NCBI RefSeq assembly: GCF_014650915.1
Contig: NZ_BMVW01000017.1
Location: forward strand, 44,552 to 108,551
Direction: 5' to 3'
Source of the DNA: Streptomyces poonensis
GTDB taxonomy: Bacteria > Actinomycetota > Actinomycetes > Streptomycetales > Streptomycetaceae
DNA length: 64,000 bases
Part shown: positions 50,906 to 59,300 of the stretch, piece by piece
How the letters are laid out: each line of letters begins with the position of its first letter
Position numbering within the stretch: position 1 is the first letter of the stretch
The notes under the pieces: model-generated
Database searches by the model: none
What the model was told of the DNA's origin: nothing
What the model saw: the letters and a program-made list of their open reading frames with translations, nothing else
Translations under genes and position numbers: made by a program

Positions 50906-51043
50906 CGTTTGCCTCCGAACGCGAGAGAAGTCTGAGGTATTCGGTGACGGCCGTGCCGGGCGGTGGCAGTGCCTGGGGTCAGGTGCGCTTCCGGCTTATG
51001 GACGCGGGCTGTTGAGTGGTATGTGACCACCGTAGGACAGAGG

Positions 51044-51059
51044 GTGAGATACATCTCAC
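51044..51059. promoter_or_regulatory. Inverted repeat GTGAGAT-AC-ATCTCAC in the XRE/HATPase promoter region
   Basis: Seven-base perfect arms with a two-base centre, 78 bases before the XRE start. A related GTGAGAA half-site follows at about 51067. Candidate autoregulatory site for the XRE protein. Confidence 0.5.
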
Positions 51060-51136
51060 TGAATGCGTGAGAAGAATCTAGTCTTCACCTGTGTGAGGGA
51101 GTGTAGACGCCGTGTCACGACCAGAAAGGAAAGACA

Positions 51137-51991
51137 GTGCCGCCCACCAGCAATCCCACACTGAGGCAGCGGAGATTAGGCATTGAGCTGCGCAAACTAC
51201 GTGAGCGATCCGGGCTCACCGCCACTGCAGCCGCCGTGCTCCTCGGCGTCAACCAAGCGCGCGTGAGCATGATCGAAACCGGCCGTACGCCTGTCAGCGC
51301 CGACCGGGTTCGATCCATGGCACACGCTTACGATTGCACCGACGAGTCGCTGATCGAAGCCCTCGCCGCGATGACCGGCCGACGGGTACGCGGCTGGTGG
51401 GAGGAGTATCGCGAGCACGTACCAGCCGCGCTCGTCGAGCTTGCCGAACTGGAGCATCACGCCGTCGCGTTGCACGCGGCGCTCGTCATCCACATTCCGG
51501 CACTGCTGCAGACCACCGACTACGCCCGTTCTCTGTTCCAGGCAGTGGTGCCCCCCATGCGGCAGTACGAGATCGAATACCGCCTCACGCACCGCATCAA
51601 GCGGCAAGGCGCCCTCCACCGGGAAGACCCGCCCCCGTACACGGCAATCATCCACGAGGCGGCCCTCCGTATGGGCTTCGGTGGTCCCGCTGTCTCCCGA
51701 AGTCAACTCAAGCACCTGATCGACATGAGTGAACTCCCCCACGTCACCGTTCAGGTGGTTCCCTTCGGCACAAGCAGCTTCCCCACCACAGGGCAGTCCT
51801 TCGACTACGTCGAGGGACCTGTCGCACAGCTCGACACGGTCCAGCTGGATTTGCAGCATGGAGCTTGCGACTTCCTCGACGCGGAGATCCAGTTGAGCAA
51901 GTACCGTGCCGTACTGGAGCGCATGGGCTCGTGCGCGCTGAGCAGCACAAAGTCACGCGACCTAATTCACCGTTGCTTCAAGGAGCTCTGA
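51137..51991 (+). CDS. XRE-family regulator with DUF5753 (Scr1-type)
   Basis: A 284-residue protein with an N-terminal helix-turn-helix (about 10-70; LGIELRKLRERSGLTATAAAVLLGVNQARVSMIETGRTPVSADRVRSM) and the C-terminal DUF5753 domain (LQTTDYARSLFQAVVP, YTAIIHEAALRMGFGG, LPHVTVQVVPFGTSSFPTTGQSFDY). GTG 51137 follows AAAGGA. These regulators pair with a small DUF397 partner encoded directly after them, as is the case here, and have been described as toxin-antitoxin-like modules that affect development. Confidence 0.9.
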   Translation: MPPTSNPTLRQRRLGIELRKLRERSGLTATAAAVLLGVNQARVSMIETGRTPVSADRVRSMAHAYDCTDESLIEALAAMTGRRVRGWWEEYREHVPAALVELAELEHHAVALHAALVIHIPALLQTTDYARSLFQAVVPPMRQYEIEYRLTHRIKRQGALHREDPPPYTAIIHEAALRMGFGGPAVSRSQLKHLIDMSELPHVTVQVVPFGTSSFPTTGQSFDYVEGPVAQLDTVQLDLQHGACDFLDAEIQLSKYRAVLERMGSCALSSTKSRDLIHRCFKEL

Positions 51992-52003
51992 GAGGAACTG
52001 GCC

Positions 52004-52201
52004 GTGCAGACCGTCCACTGGCGCAAGTCCACTTACAGCGGCGATGGCTCGAACTGCGTCGAAGTGGCCACCGCTCCCACCGCCATCCACATACGCGACT
52101 CCAAATATCCCGCTGCTCGGCAGGTCTCACTGTCACCTACCGCGTGGGCCACCTTTCTCGTGTATGTGTCAGGGAGCACGCCACGGCACCCGCTGAACTG
52201 A
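52004..52201 (+). CDS. DUF397 small protein, partner of the XRE regulator
   Basis: A 65-residue protein from GTG 52004 (GAGAGGAAC upstream). WRKSTYSGDGSNCVEVA and IHIRDSKYP are the DUF397 signature. It sits 12 bases after the XRE gene. The C-terminus (LVYVSGSTPRHPLN) departs from the usual WxxFxxxxR ending and runs straight into transposase-derived DNA, so the tail may have been altered by an insertion. Confidence 0.85.
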   Translation: MQTVHWRKSTYSGDGSNCVEVATAPTAIHIRDSKYPAARQVSLSPTAWATFLVYVSGSTPRHPLN

Positions 52202-52222
52202 GACGAGCGGCGGCAACTTCTC

Positions 52223-52360
52223 AACAGCCGCCCGCACGACAACACCGTCGAGCGGATCTGGGCCGTCCTCAAGGCATGCCTGGCCAACATCGCCACCACC
52301 TGGCCCGGCCGCCAACAACAGGTGCGTACCTTCTTCCGTGCCCGCTCACCCGGCCAGTGA
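52223..52360 (+). pseudogene. C-terminal remnant of an IS630-type transposase
   Basis: The frame reads NSRPHDNTVERIWAVLKACLANIATTWPGRQQQVRTFFRARSPGQ and stops at 52360. The HDNxVERIWxxLK and FFRxRSPxQ segments are the end of DDE-type IS630 transposases, with the last catalytic Glu in VER. No upstream part exists; only about 45 codons remain. Confidence 0.75.
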
Positions 52361-52430
52361 CTGACCACCGCAGCCCTTTGGGCCAGCCCCTGGTTCCCGG
52401 CCAGTTAACGACAGAGCTTCTGAAATGAGC

Positions 52431-52729
52431 TCAGCTCATGACCATGGCGCACACCGCGCAGACGGCCGCCGTCAGCAGCATTGCCTCCGCGACGGCATCA
52501 GCCACCAACTTGCGCCGCCCCGGGCCGTCCGCCCCGGGCACTCGTCGTCCTCTGTTGCGATACCTCTTGAGTTCGGTGGCCGCCCTGTCGAAGGTTTTGA
52601 AACGCGGTTGAGCAGCGAGCCGGCGAAACCGACCACGAGGTATTCCTCACCCTCGGTGTTCGCCGCTCTCTCCCCACCGAAACGTACCTGTAGCGTGCCG
52701 TCGTCACTGACCAAGCCCCCATGAATCAT
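52431..52729 (-). pseudogene. Frameshifted small gene of unknown function
   Basis: From ATG 52729 the frame reads MIHGGLVSDDGTLQVRFGG, then EEYLVVGFAGSLL, and then loses sense. In another frame the strand continues as RFKTFDRAATELKRYRNRG, then RKLVADAVAEAMLLTAAVCAV, to a stop at 52431. The join is near 52600. Both halves look like coding sequence, so a single indel probably broke one gene of about 98 codons. I recognise no family. Confidence 0.5.
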
Positions 52730-52985
52730 TGCTGATGGAACGATATGGGTGCGCAAGGGGGTTGATCACTGCGAGCGCGCCTTCAAGCAGTATCACTTTG
52801 CTGTTAGCGACGCGTCCGGCAACTCCAGCGGGTATCACGTATACAGGTATTCGTTGCCATCCGGTCCGGAAACTACCCGTACACACGGCGACGCTCATCC
52901 AGATTCCCGGCTTTACGATGAAAATATCGAAGAATATCGGCTAGGAACGCCGTCTCGGTACGGTCATCTTCACTTTCGTTGTGAA
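52730..52985. other. Low-GC segment with an uncertain 81-codon plus-strand frame
   Basis: This stretch is visibly less GC-rich than the chromosome. A plus-strand frame from GTG 52749 to a TAG at 52994 (RKGVDHCERAFKQYHFAVSD, later DSRLYDENIEEYRLG) is open but lacks a binding site and family features. Its end runs into the RHS fragment on the other strand. It may be a foreign gene remnant. Confidence 0.3.
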
Positions 52986-53237
52986 TTGGTGTAGCTGGTG
53001 ACGCTGCGTCCCCTTGACATATGTGTACTTCACGCCGGTCTGCTGCTGGGCGTCGCAGTGGGCGGCTGGCTTTCCGCCGCGTGCTCGGGTGACCTTCTCG
53101 TAGGCCCGGCCGAATTCGACCTTTCTCACGTCTGCGGTGCTTCCGGGGCCGTAGGTGCAGTTGTAGGCGCCGGAGAACAGTTGCCGTAGGCCTGCCCGGT
53201 CGGGTCGGAGAAGATGGCGGGGTTGTTGTTGGCGTAC
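52986..53237 (-). pseudogene. Orphan, frameshifted copy of the RHS protein tip
   Basis: On the minus strand, one frame gives YANNNPAIFSDPTGQAYG (53237 down) and another gives VRKVEFGRAYEKVTRARGGK and AAHCDAQQQTGVKYTYVKG. These match residues of the intact RHS protein at 57210-56961 (YANNNPATFSDPTGQAY; VRKVEFSQDYEKVTRARGGK). Compared with that gene there is a one-base loss near 53172 and an extra base near 53010. The similarity ends at both borders, so this is a displaced and decayed tip module. Confidence 0.85.
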
Positions 53238-53361
53238 CAGTGGGAAACAGATGGCAGGGGAGCCGTGTGGCTGTCCCTTCCGTCCCGCGCCCTGCGTTGT
53301 TCACCATCAGGGAGACGTGTAGTGGCACTACAGGGAACGCACACCCTCAGCGCCCCTCCCT

Positions 53362-53526
53362 CTATACGGCGATCCCACCAGTCATCGCAGGGACATTTCG
53401 TCCATGACCAGCAGTTATGAGGAACGCCTGGAATGATTTCCTGTGCCGCCAGCGCCAGTATCCCGTCATTCCCACACCCACACCCATGCTCGCCGCGCCC
53501 GTCACTATTGTCGGAACAAGCAGCAT
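53362..53526 (-). CDS. Possible 54-aa membrane protein
   Basis: ATG 53526 opens a 54-residue frame with one hydrophobic segment (MLLVPTIVTGAASMGVGVGM) followed by a basic WRWRHRKSFQAF. It follows the next gene by 42 bases on the same strand and in the same frame, separated only by a TAA. A weak AGG lies upstream. It could be a gene or the cut-off end of a longer membrane protein. Confidence 0.35.
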   Translation of the reverse strand: MLLVPTIVTGAASMGVGVGMTGYWRWRHRKSFQAFLITAGHGRNVPAMTGGIAV

Positions 53527-53568
53527 CCCTATACCTGCAGAAATCTTGTATGAGCCAGGAGCCGCACC

Positions 53569-53985
53569 TTATTCCGATCCGCTCCTGCCCAGAGCTGTGA
53601 TCACGTGTTCCAACTCATTCGGCATCACGGCAACGAGAACAGCACCTTCGGAAGAGGTGCACTCGACAATCCGGGAGCCGCCATTGATCCTTACTGCTTC
53701 GCGCAGCGAAGGTGAACGCACGCTGACCTGCCGCAAGCCTGCTGGAAGTGACACTGCCGCACCGGCCCTGGTGCGGGGCTTCCAGGCCGTCGTCGAGGGG
53801 CCGATCACCATCCGTCCTCGGAGCCAGCGGCCTGCCACCGAGGGATGCATGAGCAGGCAGGGAACCTCGATCACATCTCCCTGAGCGGCACTGTCCGCAC
53901 GCTGCTTCGCCTTCCGGTGGAACAGCCAGCCCACCAGCCCGGCCGCCACCAAGGCAATCACTAGTTCGATCACTGGATCATTCAA
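53569..53985 (-). CDS. Small membrane-anchored protein, unknown
   Basis: TTG 53985 gives 138 residues: an N-terminal membrane segment (VIELVIALVAAGLVGWLF), a basic linker (HRKAKQRADSAAQG) and a compact beta-rich domain (VIEVPCLLMHPSVAGRWLRGRMVIGPSTTAWKPR, VRINGGSRIVECTSSEGAVLVAVMPNELEHVITAL). Layout recalls DUF2550-type membrane proteins but I cannot confirm the family. Third-position GC and the minus-strand sense support a gene. Its place beside the orphan RHS tip makes an immunity role conceivable, nothing more. Confidence 0.6.
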   Translation of the reverse strand: MNDPVIELVIALVAAGLVGWLFHRKAKQRADSAAQGDVIEVPCLLMHPSVAGRWLRGRMVIGPSTTAWKPRTRAGAAVSLPAGLRQVSVRSPSLREAVRINGGSRIVECTSSEGAVLVAVMPNELEHVITALGRSGSE

Positions 53986-54408
53986 TCAGCCCTCGCTCCG
54001 AGTGCCGAGCCGGCACGATGCCTCGTCCACAGCGTTGACAACCGCAATCTCGCCTTCACTGAGCTTCTTCGAGGCGGCGACCGATCAGGTGACGGTCCGC
54101 GAGGTGCAACAAGCGAGTCCCCCGGACTGTTGATCGAGATGTCTGACGTCTCAACCACGCTGCTCGGGGGCTTCGTTGGTCATCTATCCTGCCTGTGAGG
54201 ATGAGGGGTGCCTTCCGCGGCGCGGTCTGGCCCGTATCCTGCCTGGCTCCGCGTGGATGCCTTGAGTGCGATCTGCCGCCCGTGCCGGGGATGGTGCAGC
54301 CGTCGGGCGGGCGTGCATGTCCGCATAGGGGCCTTGCATCGGCACCGTCACAGGTCTGACCGTCGTGCCGCCCGGCGTGCTGTTGTCTGCAGCTGCGGCG
54401 GAGGGGAG
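53986..54408. other. Gene-free stretch upstream of the IS110 remnant
   Basis: No coding frame with family features is visible in these 423 bases. The right half is probably the untranslated left end of the IS110-type element whose start codon is at 54409. Confidence 0.5.
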
Positions 54409-54480
54409 ATGGTTGCCGTGATCGTTCCTGTGAGGCAGTCCGAACAAACAGAGATCATTGTCGGGGTGGACACGCATAAT
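54409..54480 (+). pseudogene. N-terminal remnant of an IS110-family transposase
   Basis: ATG 54409, with GGAGGGG upstream, reads MVAVIVPVRQSEQTEIIVGV and then DTH, where IS110 transposases continue with K-D-x-H. Here the next codon becomes AAT followed by TGA. The break coincides with the left end of the IS5-type element at 54481. The rest of the IS110 gene is not found on the other side, so a deletion also occurred. Confidence 0.75.
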
Positions 54481-55574
54481 TGATTGAGTGTTTGGTTCGC
54501 TGATTGGCGTTCGGTTCCGGTGGGTTAGGTTCCGCGCCAGTTCGGGGCGGCTTCGCCGGTGAGGCGGCGGGCCATGAGGTCGATCATCGCGAGGTGAACC
54601 ATGGCTACCGAGCGGTGCGGGTGCCGCTCGTAGTCACGGGTGAGGCGGCGGTGGTGCATGAGCCAGCCGAAGGTCCGCTCGATGGTCCACCGGCGCGGGA
54701 TGACCACGAATCCTCGGCTGCCCAGTGGGCGGGAGACGGGCTCGACGTCGATACCCAGGGTGGCGCCGTGGTCGATGGCGGTGGTGCGGTAGCCGGCGTC
54801 GACCCAGGCCTTGCGGACGTGCGGGTGGGCGGCGGCGATGCGGGACAGCAGGCGGATTCCGGCTGCGGTGTCGGAGACGCTGGCCACGGTGACAGCCACG
54901 GCCAGCAGCAGGCCGAGCGTGTCGCAGCCGAGGTGCCGTTTGCGTCCGGTGATCCGCTTGCCCATGTCCAGGCCCTGGCCGACGCGGGGCACGTTGGCGG
55001 AGGTCTTGACGGTCTGGGAGTCCAGCACGCAGGAGGACGGCTCGCTGTCGCGGCCCTCGGCCTGGCGGAGCAGGCGCCGCAGCAGGCCGTTGAGCCGCTC
55101 GAAGACGCCGTCGTGCTGCCAGGCGGCGAAGTAACCGTAGACCGTGGCCCAGGGCGGGAAATCGTGCGGCAGATAGCGCCAGGGGATGCCGGTGCGGTCC
55201 ACGTACTGGATCGCGTTCATGATCGAGCGCAGGTCGTGCTCGGCCGGTCGGCCGATGACCAGGCCGCGGCCGCGGCGCTCGTCCCGCCAGTCGGTCAGCA
55301 CCGGTTCGATCAGTGCCCAGCGCTCGTCGGACAGATCGCTGGGGTAGCTCCCGCGGCGGGCCATGTTTCCGTAGTACTGCGTGGCAGCCGCTCCGGCCAG
55401 CGGGCAAAGGGCCGCCGACCGGGGGCGGTCGGGATGAGGCGGGAGGCGTCGGAATGAAACGGCTCCCTGCGGCCACATCACAGGCGCATTGGCACATCTA
55501 TCCCTGGAGCCTCGAAGCGGCCGAGGCTGGAAAAGATGACACATCGCGGTCAAACAGGGATAAACACGCAATCA
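54481..55574 (-). mobile_element. IS5-family insertion sequence, 1094 bp
   Basis: Proposed ends are TGATTGAGTGTTT (54481-54493) and AAACACGCAATCA (55562-55574), 13-bp inverted repeats with one mismatch. They enclose one transposase gene. The left end lies exactly where the IS110 reading frame breaks. No clear target duplication is seen, consistent with a later deletion at one side. Confidence 0.65.
54525..55364 (-). CDS. IS5-family transposase
   Basis: A 279-residue DDE transposase from ATG 55364 (MARRGSYPSDLSDERWALIEP, the usual start of this group). DUF4096-type N-terminus: IMNAIQYVDRTGIPWRYLPHDFPPWATVYGYF. Catalytic region: CVLDSQTVKT (first Asp), KAWVDAGYRTT (second Asp) and RRWTIERTFGWLMHHRRLTRDYE (Glu). 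The gene appears intact, so the element may be active. The frame is open up to 55571 but the extension is not conserved-looking. Confidence 0.9.
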   Translation of the reverse strand: MARRGSYPSDLSDERWALIEPVLTDWRDERRGRGLVIGRPAEHDLRSIMNAIQYVDRTGIPWRYLPHDFPPWATVYGYFAAWQHDGVFERLNGLLRRLLRQAEGRDSEPSSCVLDSQTVKTSANVPRVGQGLDMGKRITGRKRHLGCDTLGLLLAVAVTVASVSDTAAGIRLLSRIAAAHPHVRKAWVDAGYRTTAIDHGATLGIDVEPVSRPLGSRGFVVIPRRWTIERTFGWLMHHRRLTRDYERHPHRSVAMVHLAMIDLMARRLTGEAAPNWRGT

Positions 55575-55808
55575 GAACCAGTTCCCCCAACCGAAGGTGG
55601 CTATGTATGCGCGCGCAAATGTATTCCTCCCCCGTGCACCGCCAGAACGGATGATAACCAGGGCAAGCAGGAACCAGGTGGCGAATGCGCCGACCACGAT
55701 GAGTCCGTAGCCGACACTCCAGAGAAGGCTGACCACGGTGACGGCAACGACCGTCACCGCAAGGCCGACGTCTGCCGAGGGTCGATCTTCATGGAAGACC
55801 GCCGGCAT
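55572..55808 (-). CDS. Small membrane protein, apparently truncated by the IS5 element
   Basis: ATG 55808, with AGGAG seven bases upstream, gives 78 residues with two membrane segments (VGLAVTVVAVTVVSLLWSVGYG and LIVVGAFATWFLLALVII) and a basic C-terminus ending GWGNWF. The stop codon TGA (55574-55572) is formed by the terminal TGATTG of the IS inverted repeat, so the natural end of the protein is probably missing. It lies downstream of the RHS gene on the same strand. A role as immunity protein is possible but unproven. Confidence 0.6.
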   Translation of the reverse strand: MPAVFHEDRPSADVGLAVTVVAVTVVSLLWSVGYGLIVVGAFATWFLLALVIIRSGGARGRNTFARAYIATFGWGNWF

Positions 55809-56303
55809 CGAGAAACTCCTGCTTACGGTGTCCTTTTCTTCTTCCCCCGCACCTTCGTCTCGGGCGCCCTGCATCGAATATCACAGTTCCTCTCTCGTTG
55901 TGTCAGTTGCTGTCAAAACAAGATAGTTGGCGTCAGTCTCGCTGACTGGAACCTACTCGACACCTCCGGGGGCGCGTATGACAAGCAGTCGTCCTCCCGG
56001 TTTCCCGACTCCGCGTTGACGTCACAGCTGAAGGGGCAAGCCGGAGGTCCAGGAAGGGATCGGTGAGGTAGTGGATTGACCTGTTCTGCGATATGGATCT
56101 TTGTGTGACGCTGCGACTGATCGAGGCGGCCGAGGATCTCACGTCGCCACGATCGGTGACTCCTGCGCGACGTCGTGCAGTCTTGCGGGCAGTGATCGTC
56201 AGGATTGCTTCGATGGTGACTGCAGGTCGGCTACTTTCCGATCAATAGGACGAATGGCGGTCATGCCTCATTATCCGTCCTTCGCTTACCCAGTCGTGAT
56301 GAC
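55809..56303. other. Gene-poor gap between the RHS gene and the truncated membrane gene
   Basis: No convincing gene is seen on the minus strand. A plus-strand frame of 51 codons at 56093-56248 (MDLCVTLRLIEAAEDLTSPR, then ARRRAVLRAVIVRIASMVTAGR) looks protein-like but has no recognisable family and no good ribosome-binding site; it may be a remnant of a mobile element. Confidence 0.4.
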
Positions 56304-56338
56304 AGCGGGTGCCGGGCATGGTCAACCCGGCACCCGCT
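56304..56338 (-). terminator. Terminator after the RHS gene
   Basis: AGCGGGTGCCGGG (56304-56316) pairs perfectly with CCCGGCACCCGCT (56326-56338) around a nine-base loop, 14 bases past the RHS stop on the minus strand. Confidence 0.85.
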
Positions 56339-56352
56339 AGGTCGGGGAACGT

Positions 56353-59300
56353 TTACCAGAGTCCCTTGATGTGGTCCCTCACCGTCGAGCCCCAAGACCT
56401 CCAAGGAACACCAGCCAGCAGCGGATCCGATGCTCCTCTACTGGTGAGTCCAGGGCCGGCTATTCCCTGCTTGGCCCCTCCGTGTCGGAGTACGCTTACC
56501 ATCCCTCGCCCGAAGGTGGCGCCGAAGAACATGCCTTTTGCCTCTGCTTTGGCGGTTCTGTACAGGTATTGGGATGCTCCGCGGCTGCGCTCTTCTTCGC
56601 TGGCCACGGCCATGTGGGCTCCAAGGCCGGCCACGAAGAGAGTCGATGCGCCGACGATGAACAGGCCGCCTCCGCAGACCACCGACGCGATGCACGCCGT
56701 CGTTCCGACGGTTGCAAGAGCGCCAATTCCGATGTCAATCCCCTTGTGCTTCCACCAATCAAGGCTCGTCACATCGTCTGTGAAGGAGTTCCAGCGACCC
56801 TTGAGAGAGGTTCCGATTCCGCTCCAGAAACCACTTTCCTTCTCGTTCTCTTTGGCCTGTTTCTCAGCCTTTTCTCGTTCCATCTTGAGCTGAGCCAGAT
56901 AGCGCTGATACTCCTTCTCCCGCTGCTGCTGAAGTTTCTCCGCCTGACTCATCTGCGACTTGGTGTAACTGGTGACACCACGTCCCTTGACGTAGGTGTA
57001 CTTCACGCCGGTCTGCTGCTGGGCGTAGTAGTGGGCGGCTGGCTTTCCGCCGCGTGCTCGGGTGACCTTCTCGTAGTCCTGGCTGAATTCGACCTTTCTG
57101 ACGTCTGCGGTGCCTCCGGGGCCGTAGGTGCAGTTGTAGGCGCCGGAGACGCAGTCGTCGTATGCCTGGCCCGTGGGGTCGGAGAAGGTGGCGGGGTTGT
57201 TGTTGGCGTACTGGTAGGCGTTGTGCTGGGTGGGGTCGGCGGAGAGGAAGAGGGGGTCGACGGAGAGGAAGCGGCCGGTGGCCGGATCGTACTCGCGGGC
57301 TCCGAGGTGGGTGTAGCCGGTGGGGTCGCTGGTGCCGCCGAGGAAGCCGCGGTCGCCGGGCCAACCGGTGGAGCCGGTGGTGGAGCGCTGGCCGCCGAAG
57401 GGCAGCTGCTTGCGGCGGGTGACGGCCTGGCCGGTGCCGAAGGCCACGGCGATCAGGGCGGTGCCCTGGTGGTCGGAGAAGAGGAAGGAGTAGCCGGCCG
57501 AGGTGCGCACGGCGACGGTCTCGGCGTTGTGGGTGTAGTAGCGGGTGGCCTGCTTGGCGCCGGCCGCGGTGACGGTCAGTTCGTTGTCGGCGGGGAGGTA
57601 GGCGGTGGTGGAGCCGTCCGACTGCCGGGTGAGCATGCGGTTGCCGGAGGAGTCGTAGAGGTACTCCGTGGTCTTGCCGTTCTCGGTGACCTCCTGCAGG
57701 TGGCCCTCCGGGTCCCAGATCAGGGCCTGGCCGTGCGCTCCTCCGGTGCGCCCGGTGGTGTTGCCCGTCTCGTCGTAGCTGAACGTCTCGGTGCCGGCGT
57801 TGCTGCCACCGGTGGTGGTCACCGAGCGCAGGGCGTGCGGCTGGGCAGCGGTGGCCTCACCGGTGACGTAGTCGCTGGTCAGGGTCGCGGCGGCGCTGGT
57901 CGTGGCGTGCTGGACGAGCTTGGTGCGGTTGCCCGCGTCGTCGTAGCTGTAGGTGTGCCAGTAGGAGTCCGCCCCGCCCACCGTGCTGCCGGTCGGTGCG
58001 CCGGTGCAGGTGTCGGCCGCGTCCTTGGTCGTCCAGGCATCCGTCAGGCGCTGCAGGGCGTCCGTGGTGAAGCACTGGGTGTCGTGGGCGACCGTGTTGT
58101 CCTGACCGGTCGTGGAGGCGATGCGGGTGGTGTTGCCGGCCAGATCGTAGGTGTAGCGGGTGTCGTCGATGCGCAGGGCCACGTCGCCGTCGAGGGTACG
58201 GCGGGTCAGTTCGCCGGTGTGTTCGTCGAACTCGCGGCTGTTGTAGACCTTGCGGCCCAGAATGCCGTACTCGGTGCGCACCGGGCGGGCGAAGGCGTCG
58301 TAGCTGGTGTTGTTGACCAGGGTGACCTGTCCCGCGGTCGTCTTGATCGGCTGGTCGCCCTCGCCGTAGACGGTGGTTACCCGCTCCGAGGGCAGGTTGC
58401 CGATGGCCGGGTGCAGGACGAAGATCTGCGCGCCGGTGTAGTTGTTGTAGCCGAAGGTCCAGCTGTAGCTGCCCGCCAGGTTCCCGGCCGAGACCGGGAG
58501 GGTGGTGGTGGTCTGGGTGGGTTGGTAGCGGTCGTTGTAGGTGTCGATGCGGGTGGTGTAGGCCTGGCCGTCGACGTAGCGGGTGTCGGCCGCGGGCTGG
58601 CCTTTGGCCGCGTCGTCGTAGGACCAGGCGGCGCGCACGGTGCTGCCCTGCTTGAGCTGTGTGGTGCGGCCCAGTGCGTCGTAGGCGGTGGTCAGGGTGA
58701 TGCCGCGGGCGTCGGTGGCGGTGACGGGGCGGTCGGCCTCGTCGTAGGTGGTGCTGGTGGTGCCCTTGTCCGGGTCGACCGCCCTGGTCTGCCGACCGCG
58801 GGCGTCGTACTCCCAGCTCCAGGCGGTGCCCTCCGGGTTGGTGATCCGGGAGAGGTTGCCGCGCGGGTCGTAGGTGTAGGTGGTGGTCAGGTACTTCGTG
58901 CGGGCGGCGTCCGTGTAGGCGCGCTTCTCGGTGGTGCGGCCGAGGGCGTCGGTCACCGTGGTGGTCGCGGTGCCGCCCTTGGGCGGGACGACTGTGGTGC
59001 GGTCGCCGCCGTACTCGGTGGCGGTGCGGCGGGTCTCGTCGCCGTTGCGCAGGGCCAGGGCCGCGGTGGTACGGCCGGCGCCGTCGAAGCGGTACTCGGC
59101 CGCGGCGGGGACCTTGGTGTCGTCACCGGTCACCAGAGTGGCGGCCGGGGCGCCGTCGGCGTAGTAGGGGCTGTAGGTCTTCCAGACCTGGCCGCGGGTG
59201 TCGTAAAGGGTTTCGGTGACGACGCGGCCGGCGCCGCCGGTGCCGAGGGCCAAGGACTGGGTCTCGCGGGCGCGCAGCAAGCCGTCGTAGAACGTGTAGG

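Noticed and set aside
52425..52724. 99-codon plus-strand frame
   Set aside because: Overlaps the minus-strand broken gene, has no ribosome-binding site and a low-complexity Ser/Pro/Arg composition.
53417..53884. 155-codon plus-strand frame
   Set aside because: Antisense to the membrane-anchored protein at 53569-53985, which has better codon pattern and domain-like structure.
55933..56142. 69-codon minus-strand frame downstream of the RHS gene, as immunity gene
   Set aside because: Ser/Arg/Thr-rich without hydrophobic core, no good start, and codon use unlike neighbours.
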